Below, in pieces: positions 17,537 to 27,733 of a stretch of DNA of 64,000 bases. A program made the translations under genes and the position numbers. The stretch comes from Billgrantia gudaonensis. Its GTDB lineage: Bacteria; Pseudomonadota; Gammaproteobacteria; Pseudomonadales; Halomonadaceae. Below the pieces are notes generated by a model. It was not told the origin of the DNA, searched no databases, and saw only the letters and a program-made list of their open reading frames with translations. Location of the stretch: positions 162,929-226,928 of the forward strand of contig NZ_FNES01000006.1 in assembly GCF_900100195.1 (NCBI RefSeq). The letters run 5' to 3'. Each line of letters starts with the position of its first letter. Within the stretch, counting starts at the first letter, position 1.

Positions 17537-17695
17537 GAGGCGCTGGGAATAAGCCGAAGGGGAGGTCCTATGCCAGGGGTGAGGAGCGCTGCTCCGAACG
17601 GGCAGGCCATGGATGGCCTGCACCGGCCCTGCAAGCGGCGCAGGACGCGAAAGCGCCGCAGGGCCTAGCGTACAGGAAGGTATTCACAGCGCCTC
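17537..17695. repeat. 159-bp palindrome-ended intergenic repeat element
   Basis: The left end GAGGCGCTGGGAATA (17537-17551) matches the reverse complement of the right end (17681-17695) at 14 of 15 positions. An internal perfect 9-bp-arm hairpin (GCAGGCCAT-GG-ATGGCCTGC) and further GC-rich hairpins lie between. It is noncoding and sits wholly between gcdH and the CoA-transferase. It resembles the multicopy palindromic repeats of halomonad intergenic regions; copy number is not checkable here. Confidence 0.65.
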
Positions 17696-17743
17696 CCCGT
17701 AGGCTTGTTGCCGGATCAGCCCCGAGTGAGCAAGGAGCTCAAG

Positions 17744-18949
17744 ATGAGCGGACCGCTGGACGGTATCACGGTACTCGATATGTCGCGTGTGCTGGCGGGC
17801 CCCTGGGCCGGCCAGTTGCTCGCCGACCTGGGCGCCCGGGTGATCAAGGTCGAGCATCCCCAGCGCGGCGACGACACGCGCGGCTGGGGGCCGCCATGGC
17901 TGGCCGAGGACGACGACCTCGACAGAGTCGCCGCCTACTATTTGTGCGCCAACCGCGGCAAGCGATCGCTGGCCGTGGACATCGCCACCCGCGAAGGCCA
18001 GGCGCTGGTGCGGCGTCTGGCCGCTGGGGCCGACGTGATGCTCGAGAACTTCAAGGTCGGTGGCCTGGCCAAATACGGCCTCGACTACGCCAGCCTGAAG
18101 TCGGAGAACCCGCGGCTGATCGGCTGCTCCATCACCGGTTTCGGCCAGGACGGCCCCTACGCCCAGCGTGCCGGCTACGATTTCATGATTCAGGCCATGG
18201 GCGGACTGATGAGCGTCAGCGGCGAACCCGATGGCATGCCGATGAAGACCGGTGTGGCGATCACCGATGTGATGACGGGGCTCTACGCCACCGTTGGCGT
18301 ACTCTCGGCGCTGCACGAGCGTAACCGCACCGGAGAAGGTCGCTATATCGACGTGGCTCTGCTCGACGTCCAGGTGGCGGCGCTGGCCAACCAGGCGCTC
18401 AATGCCCTGGTCAGCGGTGCCTCGCCCGAACGTCACGGCAATGCGCATCCCAACATCGTGCCGTATCAGGCCTTCGCCTGTGCCGATGGCCATCTGGTGC
18501 TCACCGTGGGCAACGATGGCCAGTTCGCGCGCCTGGCCGAGCTGCTCGGCCACCCCGAATGGGCGACGGACCCAGCCTATGCCACCAATGCCGCCCGGGT
18601 GGGCAATCGCGAGAAGCTGGTGCCGCAGTTGCAAGCGATCCTGCTGACCCGCGGCCGCGATGCCTGGCTGACGGACCTCGAGGCACGCGGCATTCCCGCC
18701 GGGCCGATCAATACCGTCAGCGAGGTCTTTGCCGACCCACAGGTCGAGCATCGCCGCATGCATCGCACCCTGCAGCGCGGCGAGCTCGCGGTGCCGCAGG
18801 TGGCCAACCCGCTGCGCTTCGACGGTGAGTCCGCCACCAGCGAGGTGGCGCCGCCGCGCCTGGGCCAGGACAGCGATGCGATACTCGCCGAGATGGGGCT
18901 GACTGCCGATGACATCGCACGGCTGCGCCGTGAGGGAGTGGTGCGCTGA
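17744..18949 (+). CDS. class III (CaiB/BaiF-type) CoA-transferase, probable glutarate CoA-transferase
   Basis: 401 residues from ATG 17744 with AAGGAG 8 bases upstream. The family III fold is shown by VLDMSRVLAGPWAGQLLADL, KVEHPQRGDDTR, the ANRGKRSLAVD segment and DVMLENFKVGGLAKYGLDY, whose Glu/Asp region forms the acyl intermediate. Next to gcdH, the likely reaction is succinyl-CoA + glutarate giving glutaryl-CoA, as for GcdG in Pseudomonas. The repeat element lies between the two genes, so joint transcription is not certain. Confidence 0.88.
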   Translation: MSGPLDGITVLDMSRVLAGPWAGQLLADLGARVIKVEHPQRGDDTRGWGPPWLAEDDDLDRVAAYYLCANRGKRSLAVDIATREGQALVRRLAAGADVMLENFKVGGLAKYGLDYASLKSENPRLIGCSITGFGQDGPYAQRAGYDFMIQAMGGLMSVSGEPDGMPMKTGVAITDVMTGLYATVGVLSALHERNRTGEGRYIDVALLDVQVAALANQALNALVSGASPERHGNAHPNIVPYQAFACADGHLVLTVGNDGQFARLAELLGHPEWATDPAYATNAARVGNREKLVPQLQAILLTRGRDAWLTDLEARGIPAGPINTVSEVFADPQVEHRRMHRTLQRGELAVPQVANPLRFDGESATSEVAPPRLGQDSDAILAEMGLTADDIARLRREGVVR

Positions 18950-18959
18950 GGCATGCGGT

Positions 18960-19724
18960 TCAGCAGTGGGCGGGCTGGGTGCCTCGGGCGAGGCCGGGGA
19001 TCGCGATGCTGCCGAGCCCAGGCAGCTTGAGCTCGGGAGCGAGAGGGTCGATGCCGATCACCAGGCCGGCGATATTCACCTCCAGCCCTTCCGCAGCGCC
19101 CAGGGTGGCGCCGAGCACGCCGCCGAGCGACAACTGCAGGCCACTTCCTCCGGGGGGGATGGCGACGAGCTCGCGGCCCAGATAGTCCTTGCCGATGGCC
19201 GTGGCGGGCAGGGCGACGTCGAGTTCCGGCACCTGGCGCACCAGCCAGGCCACGAAGGTGTTGCTGTTGGGGCCGGGCCAGGTGCGGTAGACGTCGCGAT
19301 AGGGATAGTCGGGCAGCAGCGATTCGATGCGCCCGATGGCCGCTGCGGCCGGTGGGCCGCACAGCGTGGCGTGTACGCTCGGAGTGCTGCCGAACCAGGC
19401 TCGGTCGGGAGTGCCAGGTCGCGAACTCAGGGTAGGGCGCCGCCACCCGGTCACCTGGTGGACGGTGTAGCCCGCCGCGTCCTGGGGCTTGGTGGCGATC
19501 CAGGTATGCACGGCGAACAGCCCGCGCCAGTCGAACGCCCGGGCGGAATAGACCTGAACCACGGCTTCGCGGGTGCGCTGCGGGTCGGGGGCGAGTCCGG
19601 CGCTGGAACGGTCGGCGCTGCGCCAGTGGCCCTGCAGATTCACTTCGCCGCTCAGCCACAGGGCGGTGGGGCCGGTGGCGAGCAGGACCAGCACGATGGC
19701 GGTCATGAACAGCCAGCGCTTCAT
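18960..19724 (-). CDS. DUF3750 family exported/membrane-anchored protein
   Basis: 254 residues. The N-terminus is a single hydrophobic segment (FMTAIVLVLLATGPTALWLS) that would act as a signal anchor. The rest resembles DUF3750 proteins, with FAVHTWIATKPQDAAGYTVH and a TWPGPNSNTFVAWLVR stretch. The PGPNSNTF core looks like a conserved, possibly catalytic or ligand-binding, segment; function is unknown. The C-terminus is Gly/Leu-rich. It is 6 bases downstream of ppsR on the same strand, so cotranscribed. Confidence 0.7.
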   Translation of the reverse strand: MKRWLFMTAIVLVLLATGPTALWLSGEVNLQGHWRSADRSSAGLAPDPQRTREAVVQVYSARAFDWRGLFAVHTWIATKPQDAAGYTVHQVTGWRRPTLSSRPGTPDRAWFGSTPSVHATLCGPPAAAAIGRIESLLPDYPYRDVYRTWPGPNSNTFVAWLVRQVPELDVALPATAIGKDYLGRELVAIPPGGSGLQLSLGGVLGATLGAAEGLEVNIAGLVIGIDPLAPELKLPGLGSIAIPGLARGTQPAHC

Positions 19725-19730
19725 GGTATG

Positions 19731-20564
19731 TCAGTGCGGCGAGAAACGGCGGTGGAGCCCCGTCTCGGCGATCATGCGGGTGGAGATCTCCTCGACCGAG
19801 AAGCGCGTGGTGTCGATGAACGGAATGTGCATCTGACGATACATCGCCTCCGCCTGCTGAACCTCCTGCATGCACTGATCCATCGAGCTGTAGCGGCTGT
19901 TGGGGCGGCGTTCGTGGCGAATCGCCGCCAGCCGGCGCGGGTCGATGGTCAGGCCGAACAGCTTGTGGCGGTGGCTGGCCAGTACCCGTGGCAGCTTCAG
20001 CGTGCCGTCTTCGTCCTGATCGTCCTCGGTGAGCGGGTAGTTGGCGGCGCGAATGCCGAACTGCAGTGCCAGGTAGAGCGAGGTGGGCGTCTTGCCGCAG
20101 CGCGAGACGCCGATGAGAATGATGTCGGCCTTGTCGTACTGGTGAGTGCGTGCGCCGTCGTCGTTGTCCAGGGCGAAGTGCACCGAGTGGATGCGGTCCA
20201 TGTAGACGTCGTCGCGGCCGATGGAATGGGTGCGTCCCACGCTGTAGCTGGAGTGGGTGCCCAGTTCCTCCTCCAGCGGTTTGAGAAAGGTGGAAAAGAT
20301 GTCGACCTTGAAACCGAGCGCCTCGCGGATCACCGCGCGCACTTCCTCGTCGACGATGGTATCGATGATGATCGGCCGTTCGCCATCGCGTACCGCCGTG
20401 GCTTCGATGACCGCCACCAGCGAGTGCGCCTTGTCGAGCGTGTCGATGTAGGGCTTGGTGAGCATGCGGATCTCGACGTCCTCGAACTGGGCGAGCAGGC
20501 TGCGACCCAGGCTCTCGGCGGTGATACCGGTGCCGTCGGAAATGAAGAAGGCGGTACGGGGCAT
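19731..20564 (-). CDS. ppsR: PEP synthase regulatory protein (kinase/pyrophosphorylase)
   Basis: 277 residues from ATG 20564 ([20 protein letters not shown]), the standard start of this family; longer in-frame starts would enter the ppsA promoter. The P-loop-like [15 protein letters not shown] and the [18 protein letters not shown] segment are present. It phosphorylates PEP synthase with ADP and reverses this with phosphate. It is divergent from ppsA, the expected partner arrangement. Confidence 0.94.
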   Translation of the reverse strand: MPRTAFFISDGTGITAESLGRSLLAQFEDVEIRMLTKPYIDTLDKAHSLVAVIEATAVRDGERPIIIDTIVDEEVRAVIREALGFKVDIFSTFLKPLEEELGTHSSYSVGRTHSIGRDDVYMDRIHSVHFALDNDDGARTHQYDKADIILIGVSRCGKTPTSLYLALQFGIRAANYPLTEDDQDEDGTLKLPRVLASHRHKLFGLTIDPRRLAAIRHERRPNSRYSSMDQCMQEVQQAEAMYRQMHIPFIDTTRFSVEEISTRMIAETGLHRRFSPH

Positions 20565-20799
20565 GGCGAGGTAGGCTTTCGTAACGGGGCGATTCGCCCA
20601 TTGTCGGGCCTGGCGCTTGCGTCGGCAAGCCGGCTTCGCGCCGCCACTACAGGAACCCGGCCGGACCGGTCGCTGTTGTAAAAATCCTCCACTGCCTTCG
20701 ATGTTAGACCAATGGCGAATATGACGCCGAGCGGGTAAGGTGGCGACCATCGCATTGGAGCCTGCCGCGGGCGCGGGCATCGCAGATCAAGGGGGTCTC

Positions 20800-23172
20800 G
20801 TGGAAGCTAACATCCTGTGGTTCGATCAGCTCGGCATGGACGATGTGGAGCGCGTGGGGGGCAAGAACGCCTCGCTCGGCGAGATGATCTCCAACCTATC
20901 GGGAGCCGGGGTGACCGTCCCTGGCGGTTTTGCCACCACGGCTCATGCCTATCGCGAATTTCTCTCCCACGAAGGGCTCAACGAGCGCATCAACCAGGCG
21001 CTGGCGCGCCTGGACGTGGACGATGTCGGAGAGCTCGCCCGCGTGGGCGCGGAGATTCGCCAGTGGGTGATCGACACGCCGTTGCCCCCGCGCTTCGAGG
21101 CGGAGCTGCGCGAGGCCTATGAGGCTCTGGCCGCCAAGCACCCCAATCTCAAGGTGGCAGTGAGAAGCTCGGCCACTGCCGAAGATCTGCCCGACGCCTC
21201 CTTCGCCGGCCAGCAGGAGACCTTTCTCAACATTCAGGGCTTCGACAACGTCAAGCGCGCCGTGCACGAGGTTTTCGCCTCGCTGTTCAACGACCGCGCC
21301 ATCTCCTACCGAGTGCATCGTGGCTACGCCCACGAGAACGTGGCACTTTCCGCGGGCATCCAGAAGATGGTGCGCTCCGAGACCGGCGCCGCCGGGGTGA
21401 TGTTCACCCTGGACACCGAGTCCGGCTTCCGCGATGCGGTCTTCGTCACTGCCTCCTGGGGCCTTGGCGAAACCGTGGTGCAGGGCGCGGTCAATCCCGA
21501 CGAATTCTACGTCCACAAGCCGACGCTGGCCGCCGGCCGGCCGGCCGTACTGCGCCGCAACCTCGGTTCGAAGCTGATCAAGATGGTCTACACCGACGAC
21601 GCCAGCGCCGGAAAGTCGGTCGACACCGTGGACGTGCCGCTGAAGGATCGCGGCCGTTTCTGCATCGATGACGGTCAGGTCATGGCGCTGGCCCAGCAAG
21701 CGGTGACCATCGAGCAGCACTACGGTCGCCCCATGGACATCGAATGGGCGCTCGACGGCGACGACGGTGCCCTCTACATCGTCCAGGCGCGTCCCGAGAC
21801 GGTGGTTTCGCAGCAGGAAGGCGGCAAGCTAGAGCGTTTCCATCTCAAGGAGAAGGGCCGCACCCTGGTGACCGGACGGGCCATCGGTCAGCGCATCGGA
21901 CGCGGTGCCGTCAAGGTGGTCTTCACCCCGAACGACATGGACAAGGTGAACGCCGGCGACGTGCTGGTGACCGACATGACCGACCCGGACTGGGAGCCGA
22001 TCATGAAGCGCGCCTCGGCGATCGTCACCAACCGCGGCGGGCGCACCTGCCACGCCGCGATCATCGCCCGCGAGCTGGGCATTCCCGCCGTGGTGGGCTG
22101 TGGCGATGCCACCGAGTCCCTGGCCGACGGCCGTGACGTCACCGTCTCCTGCGCCGAAGGCGATACCGGCCACGTCTACGATGGCCTGCTGGAGTTCGAC
22201 CGCCGCGTCTCCAGCGTCGATGCCATGCCCGAGATCCCCTTCAAGATCATGATGAACGTGGGCAATCCGGACCGAGCCTTCGGCTTTGCCGGGTTGCCCA
22301 ATGCCGGAGTGGGTCTGGCGCGTCTCGAGTTCATCATCAATCGCATGATCGGCGTGCATCCCAAGGCGCTGCTCGAGTACGACACCCTGCCGCTCGACCT
22401 GCAGCAGACCATCGATCTGCGTACCGCCGGTTACAGCGACCCGGTGAGCTTCTACGTCGACAAGCTGGTGGAGGGCATCTCGACGCTGGCCGCCGCCTTC
22501 TATCCGCAGCGGGTCATCGTGCGTCTCTCGGACTTCAAGTCCAACGAGTACGAGAACCTGATCGGCGGCAAGCTCTACGAGCCGGGCGAGGAAAACCCCA
22601 TGCTCGGTTTCCGCGGCGCCTCGCGCTACGTATCAGACGCTTTCCGGCCGTGTTTCGAACTCGAGTGCCGGGCGCTAAAGCGCGTGCGCGACGTGATGGG
22701 GCTCGACAATGTCGAGATCATGGTGCCCTTCGTGCGCACCACCGACGAGGCGCGCGAGGTGGTCGATCTGCTGGCCGCCAACGGTCTGGCCCGTGGCGAG
22801 GGCGGTCTCAAGGTGATCATGATGTGCGAACTGCCGGCCAATGCCCTGCTCGCCGACGACTTCCTCGAGCACTTCGACGGTTTCTCCATCGGTTCCAACG
22901 ACCTGACCCAACTGACCCTGGGCCTGGACCGCGATTCGGGCATCGTCGCCCATCTCTTCGACGAGCGGAACCCGGCGGTCAAGAAGCTGCTCTCCATGGC
23001 TATCCAGGCGTGCCGTGCCAAGGGCAAGTACGTGGGGATCTGCGGCCAGGGGCCTTCGGACCATCCGGAGCTCGCCAAGTGGCTGATGGATCAGGGCATC
23101 GATTCGGTGTCGCTCAATCCGGATGCGGTGCTGGAGACCTGGTTCATGCTGGCTGGCGAAACCCTCGCCTGA
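20800..23172 (+). CDS. ppsA: phosphoenolpyruvate synthase
   Basis: 790 residues from GTG 20800 ([20 protein letters not shown]), with GGGGG 5 bases upstream. The N-terminal ATP-grasp PPDK domain ([11 protein letters not shown]), the swivelling His domain [21 protein letters not shown] with the phospho-His, and the C-terminal PEP-binding TIM barrel ending with [11 protein letters not shown] are present. It makes PEP from pyruvate and ATP for gluconeogenesis. It is divergent from ppsR. A large inverted repeat follows the stop. Confidence 0.96.
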   Translation: MEANILWFDQLGMDDVERVGGKNASLGEMISNLSGAGVTVPGGFATTAHAYREFLSHEGLNERINQALARLDVDDVGELARVGAEIRQWVIDTPLPPRFEAELREAYEALAAKHPNLKVAVRSSATAEDLPDASFAGQQETFLNIQGFDNVKRAVHEVFASLFNDRAISYRVHRGYAHENVALSAGIQKMVRSETGAAGVMFTLDTESGFRDAVFVTASWGLGETVVQGAVNPDEFYVHKPTLAAGRPAVLRRNLGSKLIKMVYTDDASAGKSVDTVDVPLKDRGRFCIDDGQVMALAQQAVTIEQHYGRPMDIEWALDGDDGALYIVQARPETVVSQQEGGKLERFHLKEKGRTLVTGRAIGQRIGRGAVKVVFTPNDMDKVNAGDVLVTDMTDPDWEPIMKRASAIVTNRGGRTCHAAIIARELGIPAVVGCGDATESLADGRDVTVSCAEGDTGHVYDGLLEFDRRVSSVDAMPEIPFKIMMNVGNPDRAFGFAGLPNAGVGLARLEFIINRMIGVHPKALLEYDTLPLDLQQTIDLRTAGYSDPVSFYVDKLVEGISTLAAAFYPQRVIVRLSDFKSNEYENLIGGKLYEPGEENPMLGFRGASRYVSDAFRPCFELECRALKRVRDVMGLDNVEIMVPFVRTTDEAREVVDLLAANGLARGEGGLKVIMMCELPANALLADDFLEHFDGFSIGSNDLTQLTLGLDRDSGIVAHLFDERNPAVKKLLSMAIQACRAKGKYVGICGQGPSDHPELAKWLMDQGIDSVSLNPDAVLETWFMLAGETLA

Positions 23173-23189
23173 GCCGCCAAGTCTCTCCG

Positions 23190-23241
23190 CCCGACGCCCT
23201 GCGTCCGGCCGACGCGAGTCCGCCGGGCGCAGGGCGTCGGG
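23190..23241 (+). terminator. stem-loop after ppsA
   Basis: CCCGACGCCCTGCG (23190-23203) is perfectly complementary to 23228-23241, with a 24-base internal region that can itself fold. There is no T run, so rho-independent termination is only possible. Confidence 0.5.
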
Positions 23242-23299
23242 GAATCGCCTATGCTGTGTGTCTCCCCCTGACAAACGACGATGACGAGGAGAGTCGCGC

Positions 23300-25129
23300 A
23301 TGGGTGTTCCACCAGTTTTCGTGTCTCGACGCTGGCCGTTCGCCGGTCTGGCCGCGGTGCTGCTGTCGCTGTCCTCCGGCCTGAACGCCGAGGCGGATTT
23401 TCAGTATCGGATGCCGGCCATCGAGCCGGAAGCGGCTTCCGAACGCGAGGACAAGCCAGGGTGGGCCACCGAACGTTTCGCCGTGGCCGCTGCCAATCCG
23501 CTGGCCACCGATGCCGGCTACCAGGTGCTCGAGGCGGGTGGTTCGGCCATCGATGCCGCAGTGGCCGTGCAAATGGTGCTGACGCTGGTCGAGCCCCAGT
23601 CCAGCGGCATCGGTGGCGGTGCTTTCCTGATGCACCATGACGGCGAGGACGTCGTGGCCTACGGCGGGCGAGAAACGGCTCCCAGCGGTGTGGACGAGAC
23701 GCTTTTCCTCGACGAGGAGGGGGAGCCGCTCGACTTCACGGCGGCCGTGGCGAGCGGCCTTTCTGTCGGGGTGCCCGGCACCGTGCGCATGCTCGAGCGC
23801 GCCCATCGCGAGCATGGCCGTCTACCCTGGGCGGAGCTCTTCGAGCCGGCCATCCGCCTGGCCGAGGAGGGGTTCGCGGTCGGCCCGCGCCTGCATGCCA
23901 GCCTGGATGGCGATGAGTTGCTGCGTGACGATCCGTTGGCCGGCGTCTACTACTATGACGAGGAAGGCAAGGCTCTGCCGGTCGGCCACGAGCTCAAGAA
24001 TCCGGCGCTGGGGGCCATTCTGCGCGTGATCGCCGAAGAGGGGAGCAGTGGCCTGCACACCGGCCGCATTGCCGAGGATCTGGTGTTCCGCGTGCAGAAT
24101 CACCCCGAGCGTTCCGGTTCGCTGTCGCAGGAGGATCTTGCCAGCTATGCCGCCAAGACCCGGGAACCGTTGTGCACGGCATGGCGCGACTACCGGGTAT
24201 GCGGCTTCCCGCCGCCTTCGTCCGGGCACCTGACCATCATGCAGATTCTCGGCATGCTCGAGCGCTTGCCGGCACTCGAGTCGCCGCTGGCCGAGGGGCG
24301 GCCGAGCGATGCGTGGCTGCATCGTTTTCTGGAGGCTTCGCGGCTGGCTTTCGCCGACCGCAACCAGTACATCGCCGACCCTGAGTTCGTCGACGCACCG
24401 GGCGGTGACTGGGAAACCCTGCTGGCTCCCGACTATCTATCCTTGCGTGCCGAGCGTATCGGCGAGCGGAGCTTGGGCAGCGGTGGAGCCGAACCGGGCA
24501 ACCCCGGCGCGCTGGAAATCGCCTGGGACATCCAGCCTACCCAGCCCGAAGCCGGTACCAGCCATATCAGCATCGTCGACGAACACGGCAACGCCCTGGC
24601 CATGACCACCACCATCGAGCAGGGCTTCGGCTCGCGGATCATGGCGGATGGCGGTACCGGACTGCCGGGTGGCTATCTGCTCAACAACGAGCTCACCGAT
24701 TTCTCCTTCTCCCCCGAAGGCGAGAATGGCAAACCCATTGCCAACCGGGTCGAAGCGGGCAAGCGTCCGCGTTCCAGCATGAGCCCGACGCTGGTCTTCG
24801 ACCGCGACAGCAACGAGCTGGTGGCCAGCCTCGGCTCCCCCGGCGGCGCGGCGATCATTCACTACACGGCCAAGACGCTGGTGGCCATGCTCGACTGGGG
24901 CCTCGATGCCCAGCAGGCCCTGGAACTGCCCCATGCGGTCACCTTGGGCGGGCCGGTGTTTCTCGAGGAAGGCGGTTTTCCTGCCGCGACGCTGGACGCT
25001 CTCGAGGCGCTTGGCCATGAGGTCAGCGAGCGCGAGCTGGTCAGTGGCCTGCAGGCGATTCAGGCTACCGAGGAAGGGTTCTTCGGCGGTGCGGATCCGC
25101 GGCGCGAAGGTGTGGTGATGGGAAAGTAG
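23300..25129 (+). CDS. ggt: gamma-glutamyltransferase
   Basis: 609 residues with an N-terminal signal peptide (hydrophobic core FAGLAAVLLSLSSGLNAEA), so periplasmic. The Ntn-hydrolase architecture is complete: the large subunit contains EAGGSAIDAAVAVQMVLTLVEPQSSGIGGGAF. The autocleavage/nucleophile Thr lies in PEAGTSHISIVDEHGNA, and MTTTIEQGFGSRI and GSPGGAAIIHY follow in the small subunit. It hydrolyses or transfers gamma-glutamyl groups from glutathione. AGGAGAG precedes the ATG. It is convergent with the GDPD gene (5-base gap). Confidence 0.94.
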   Translation: MGVPPVFVSRRWPFAGLAAVLLSLSSGLNAEADFQYRMPAIEPEAASEREDKPGWATERFAVAAANPLATDAGYQVLEAGGSAIDAAVAVQMVLTLVEPQSSGIGGGAFLMHHDGEDVVAYGGRETAPSGVDETLFLDEEGEPLDFTAAVASGLSVGVPGTVRMLERAHREHGRLPWAELFEPAIRLAEEGFAVGPRLHASLDGDELLRDDPLAGVYYYDEEGKALPVGHELKNPALGAILRVIAEEGSSGLHTGRIAEDLVFRVQNHPERSGSLSQEDLASYAAKTREPLCTAWRDYRVCGFPPPSSGHLTIMQILGMLERLPALESPLAEGRPSDAWLHRFLEASRLAFADRNQYIADPEFVDAPGGDWETLLAPDYLSLRAERIGERSLGSGGAEPGNPGALEIAWDIQPTQPEAGTSHISIVDEHGNALAMTTTIEQGFGSRIMADGGTGLPGGYLLNNELTDFSFSPEGENGKPIANRVEAGKRPRSSMSPTLVFDRDSNELVASLGSPGGAAIIHYTAKTLVAMLDWGLDAQQALELPHAVTLGGPVFLEEGGFPAATLDALEALGHEVSERELVSGLQAIQATEEGFFGGADPRREGVVMGK

Positions 25130-25134
25130 CACGG

Positions 25135-27018
25135 TCAACTGGAGAGCCAGTTGCGCAGCTTCACCAGCAGCAGCTCGCCGTCGCTCAGTTCGCTGCGCTG
25201 ATCCATCAGGGCGGCGAGCCGGTCGGGGCGATCGGTGATGATGGCGTCGACCCCCAGGTCGATCATGCGCGACATCTCGCGTGGATCGTTCACCGTCCAA
25301 GCGTGCACTTCATAGTCGAAATGGCTGGCCAGACGAATCTCCCGCTCGGTGATTCGGTTGTAGCGCAGGCCCAGGGCATCGAAGCCGCGACGTTCCAGCG
25401 TGCCGGGAAGAATCAACTGGGCCAGCAACGTGATACGCAGCGACGGCTCGCGCAGCCTGATCGCCTCGATCAACCAGGGTTGGGCGACGGCCAGGCGGGT
25501 TTCGCCGATGACGTCGGGATTGCCGCAGTGAGCGGCGCTGAGCGGCACACTGAGCGTTGCCCGGCAGGCATGTCTCAGTGCGGCTTCCTGCTGCATGGCT
25601 TCGACTACCGCCTCGGCCAAGGCCACCTCGCGGCCGGCATCCGGCTTCATGTCGATCATCAGCGTGGCTCGGCCGCGAGTGATGGCGAAGGCATCGGCGA
25701 GGGTGGGAATCTTCTCGCCGACGAAGGCGTCGCCAAACCACTGGCCGACGTCGAATTCGCGGAGCTCCTCCAGGGTCAGCTCGCCCACCTGCTGCGGATT
25801 GCCGGTCAGGCGTTGCAGGCTGCTGTCGTGGTAAAGCACGACCTCGTCGTCGGCGCTCAGGCGCACGTCGATCTCCACGCTGTCGGCCTGCTCGTCGATC
25901 GCCCGATTCACTGCGGAAAGCGTGTTCTCCGGGGCCCTCATGGAACTGCCGCGGTGCGCGATGATGGTCACTTCATCGCGCAGCTCGAAGCTATTGACGA
26001 TCCACCAGGCCTGGCTGAGCGCGAACAGCACCACCGATAGCTCCACTGCCCAAGCGAGACGCCCGGGATGGGCATCCGCCGGGGGCGACTCCGGATGGGG
26101 CTCGCGATGGGCGAGACGCAGATAGAGACAAGCCGACAACAGGGCGTTGGCGGCGATGCCCAGGAAGGTGATCGCCAGGGTGACCAGTACGTAGGCGGCA
26201 ACGTAGACGAGCGTGGCGGGCACCAGCACGGCGTTGCGTTCCGGCAGCCACCATAGCAGTGGGGCAAAGAGCCGTTCGAACAGATTGCTGGAGATCAGCG
26301 GCAGGGCAATGATCGCCAGCAGCAGGGTGATGACGGCGATGGTGAGTGCCCAGGACCTTCCGCGCGTGAGTCGATAGCTACGGCGCAGTGCCGCCAGCGG
26401 TCGATGCCTTTCCAGGGTGACGATGGGTAGTGCCAGGATCCAGCGTACGTAGAGGTGGCCGGCGACCACCGCCCACAGCAGCGTCAGCGGCAGTGCAACG
26501 CCCAGGTACTGCCAGAATGCCGGAGGACGCACGCTCTGCACGTAGTAGGGATCGAAACCACCGAGAAAGACTCCGTAAAGCCACCCCAGGCCGAGGGCCA
26601 GCGGAACCAGCAGGAGAAGATGGGCGCCGACCTGAAGAACCACCAGGCCGGCCAGTGCCGGTAACCGGTGCAGGGTCTGCCACAGCGCGATGAAGGCGAG
26701 CTGGAAATGATTGTCTCGGCGGCGTATCGCCACCAGAATCATCCCCGCCTGCTGGAGGTAGAGCACCAGGAAGGTCAGGCCGGTTGCGAGCAGTGCCCAT
26801 AGCACGCCGCCCGGACTCAACAGCAGGTCGAGCAGTTCGCCGGTGCTGAGGATCGCTCGGTCGAAACGCCCCAGTAGATGGGACAGCGTCCAGGCGACGC
26901 CGGGCAATAGCAGGCTCGAGGCCAGCAGGGTGAAGAACAAGTGATAGGCGATCAGCGGCCGCAAGTGTTCACGTAGTGAACGCAGCACGCTGCGAACGAG
27001 CGACCTGAATGTCAGCAT
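25135..27018 (-). CDS. membrane-bound glycerophosphodiester phosphodiesterase
   Basis: 627 residues. The N-terminal half (about 1-345) has eight or so membrane helices of the GDPD membrane-domain type. The C-terminal half (about 350-610) is a GDPD TIM barrel starting IIAHRGSSMRAPENT with EIDVRLSADDEVVLYHD (metal/active-site Glu, Asp, His), and MIDMKPD and VHAWTVNDP further on. It would hydrolyse glycerophosphodiesters at the membrane. It is downstream of rraA on the same strand with a 118-base gap and probably separately expressed. Confidence 0.9.
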   Translation of the reverse strand: MLTFRSLVRSVLRSLREHLRPLIAYHLFFTLLASSLLLPGVAWTLSHLLGRFDRAILSTGELLDLLLSPGGVLWALLATGLTFLVLYLQQAGMILVAIRRRDNHFQLAFIALWQTLHRLPALAGLVVLQVGAHLLLLVPLALGLGWLYGVFLGGFDPYYVQSVRPPAFWQYLGVALPLTLLWAVVAGHLYVRWILALPIVTLERHRPLAALRRSYRLTRGRSWALTIAVITLLLAIIALPLISSNLFERLFAPLLWWLPERNAVLVPATLVYVAAYVLVTLAITFLGIAANALLSACLYLRLAHREPHPESPPADAHPGRLAWAVELSVVLFALSQAWWIVNSFELRDEVTIIAHRGSSMRAPENTLSAVNRAIDEQADSVEIDVRLSADDEVVLYHDSSLQRLTGNPQQVGELTLEELREFDVGQWFGDAFVGEKIPTLADAFAITRGRATLMIDMKPDAGREVALAEAVVEAMQQEAALRHACRATLSVPLSAAHCGNPDVIGETRLAVAQPWLIEAIRLREPSLRITLLAQLILPGTLERRGFDALGLRYNRITEREIRLASHFDYEVHAWTVNDPREMSRMIDLGVDAIITDRPDRLAALMDQRSELSDGELLLVKLRNWLSS

Positions 27019-27136
27019 GTGCGACGACGAGACACGGACATGGCGTCAAGCTTGGCACCGGGGGTGGGTGCCCGGCAAGGTTCGTCGGCGCCACCATGGA
27101 GCGGCCCGAGGGAACCCACCCCGTCTGCCCGTGGCA

Positions 27137-27625
27137 TCAAACGTCCAGCGGCAGGCGTTCTTCGGCCACGACGATGCCGTTGTTGTCGGCATATAGCCAC
27201 TGACCGGGATGCAGCGTCACGCCGGCAAAGGTCACGGCAATGTCGCGGCTTCCTTCGCCGCGCTTCTCGCTCCTGCGCGGATGGCTGCCCAGCGCCTGGA
27301 CGCCCAACTCGGTTTCGGCGAGTACATCCACGTCACGCACGCAGCCGTACATCACCACGCCGGCCCAGCCATTGTTGGCGGCCTGTTCGGCGAGCATGTC
27401 GCCGAACAGGGCGCAGCGCTGTGAGCCGCCGGCATCCACGACCAACACCGCGCCTTCCCCGGGCTCGGCCACCGCCTCCTTGACGCGTGAGTTGTCTTCG
27501 AAGCACTTCACGGTTCGCACCGGACCGCAGAAGGCCTCGCGGCCGCCGAAGTTGACAAAGATCGGGTCCAGTACCCGTACTTCAGGATGGGCATCGCAGA
27601 TGTCAGGGGTGACAATGGCACTCAT
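27137..27625 (-). CDS. rraA: RraA-family protein (regulator of RNase E activity)
   Basis: 162 residues from ATG 27625 ([19 protein letters not shown]). [25 protein letters not shown], the [14 protein letters not shown] segment and the C-terminal [13 protein letters not shown] match RraA. In E. coli RraA binds and inhibits RNase E; related proteins are aldolases (HMG/CHA type), which cannot be fully excluded. An upstream ATG at 27661 would add 12 residues of low similarity. With the RNase J-like gene at 0.5-2.2 kb, the window carries two RNA-decay components. Confidence 0.9.
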   Translation of the reverse strand: MSAIVTPDICDAHPEVRVLDPIFVNFGGREAFCGPVRTVKCFEDNSRVKEAVAEPGEGAVLVVDAGGSQRCALFGDMLAEQAANNGWAGVVMYGCVRDVDVLAETELGVQALGSHPRRSEKRGEGSRDIAVTFAGVTLHPGQWLYADNNGIVVAEERLPLDV

Positions 27626-27733
27626 GGCAGTTTCCTCGTCGGGGCATGGCAGGACAATCATTCCCCCACCGATGATGCCATGAATGGTGGCGGGGAAAAG
27701 ACGTCTTTGGTTTAGAGGTCGAAGGGCTGGGAG

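Noticed and set aside
20565..20780. Extension of PpsR by 72 residues.
   Set aside because: It runs into the ppsA promoter, and the family begins at [13 protein letters not shown].
27058..27122. GGGGTGGGT/ACCCACCCC inverted repeat between rraA and the GDPD gene.
   Set aside because: Arms are about 45 bases apart with no T run; judged a weak or chance structure.
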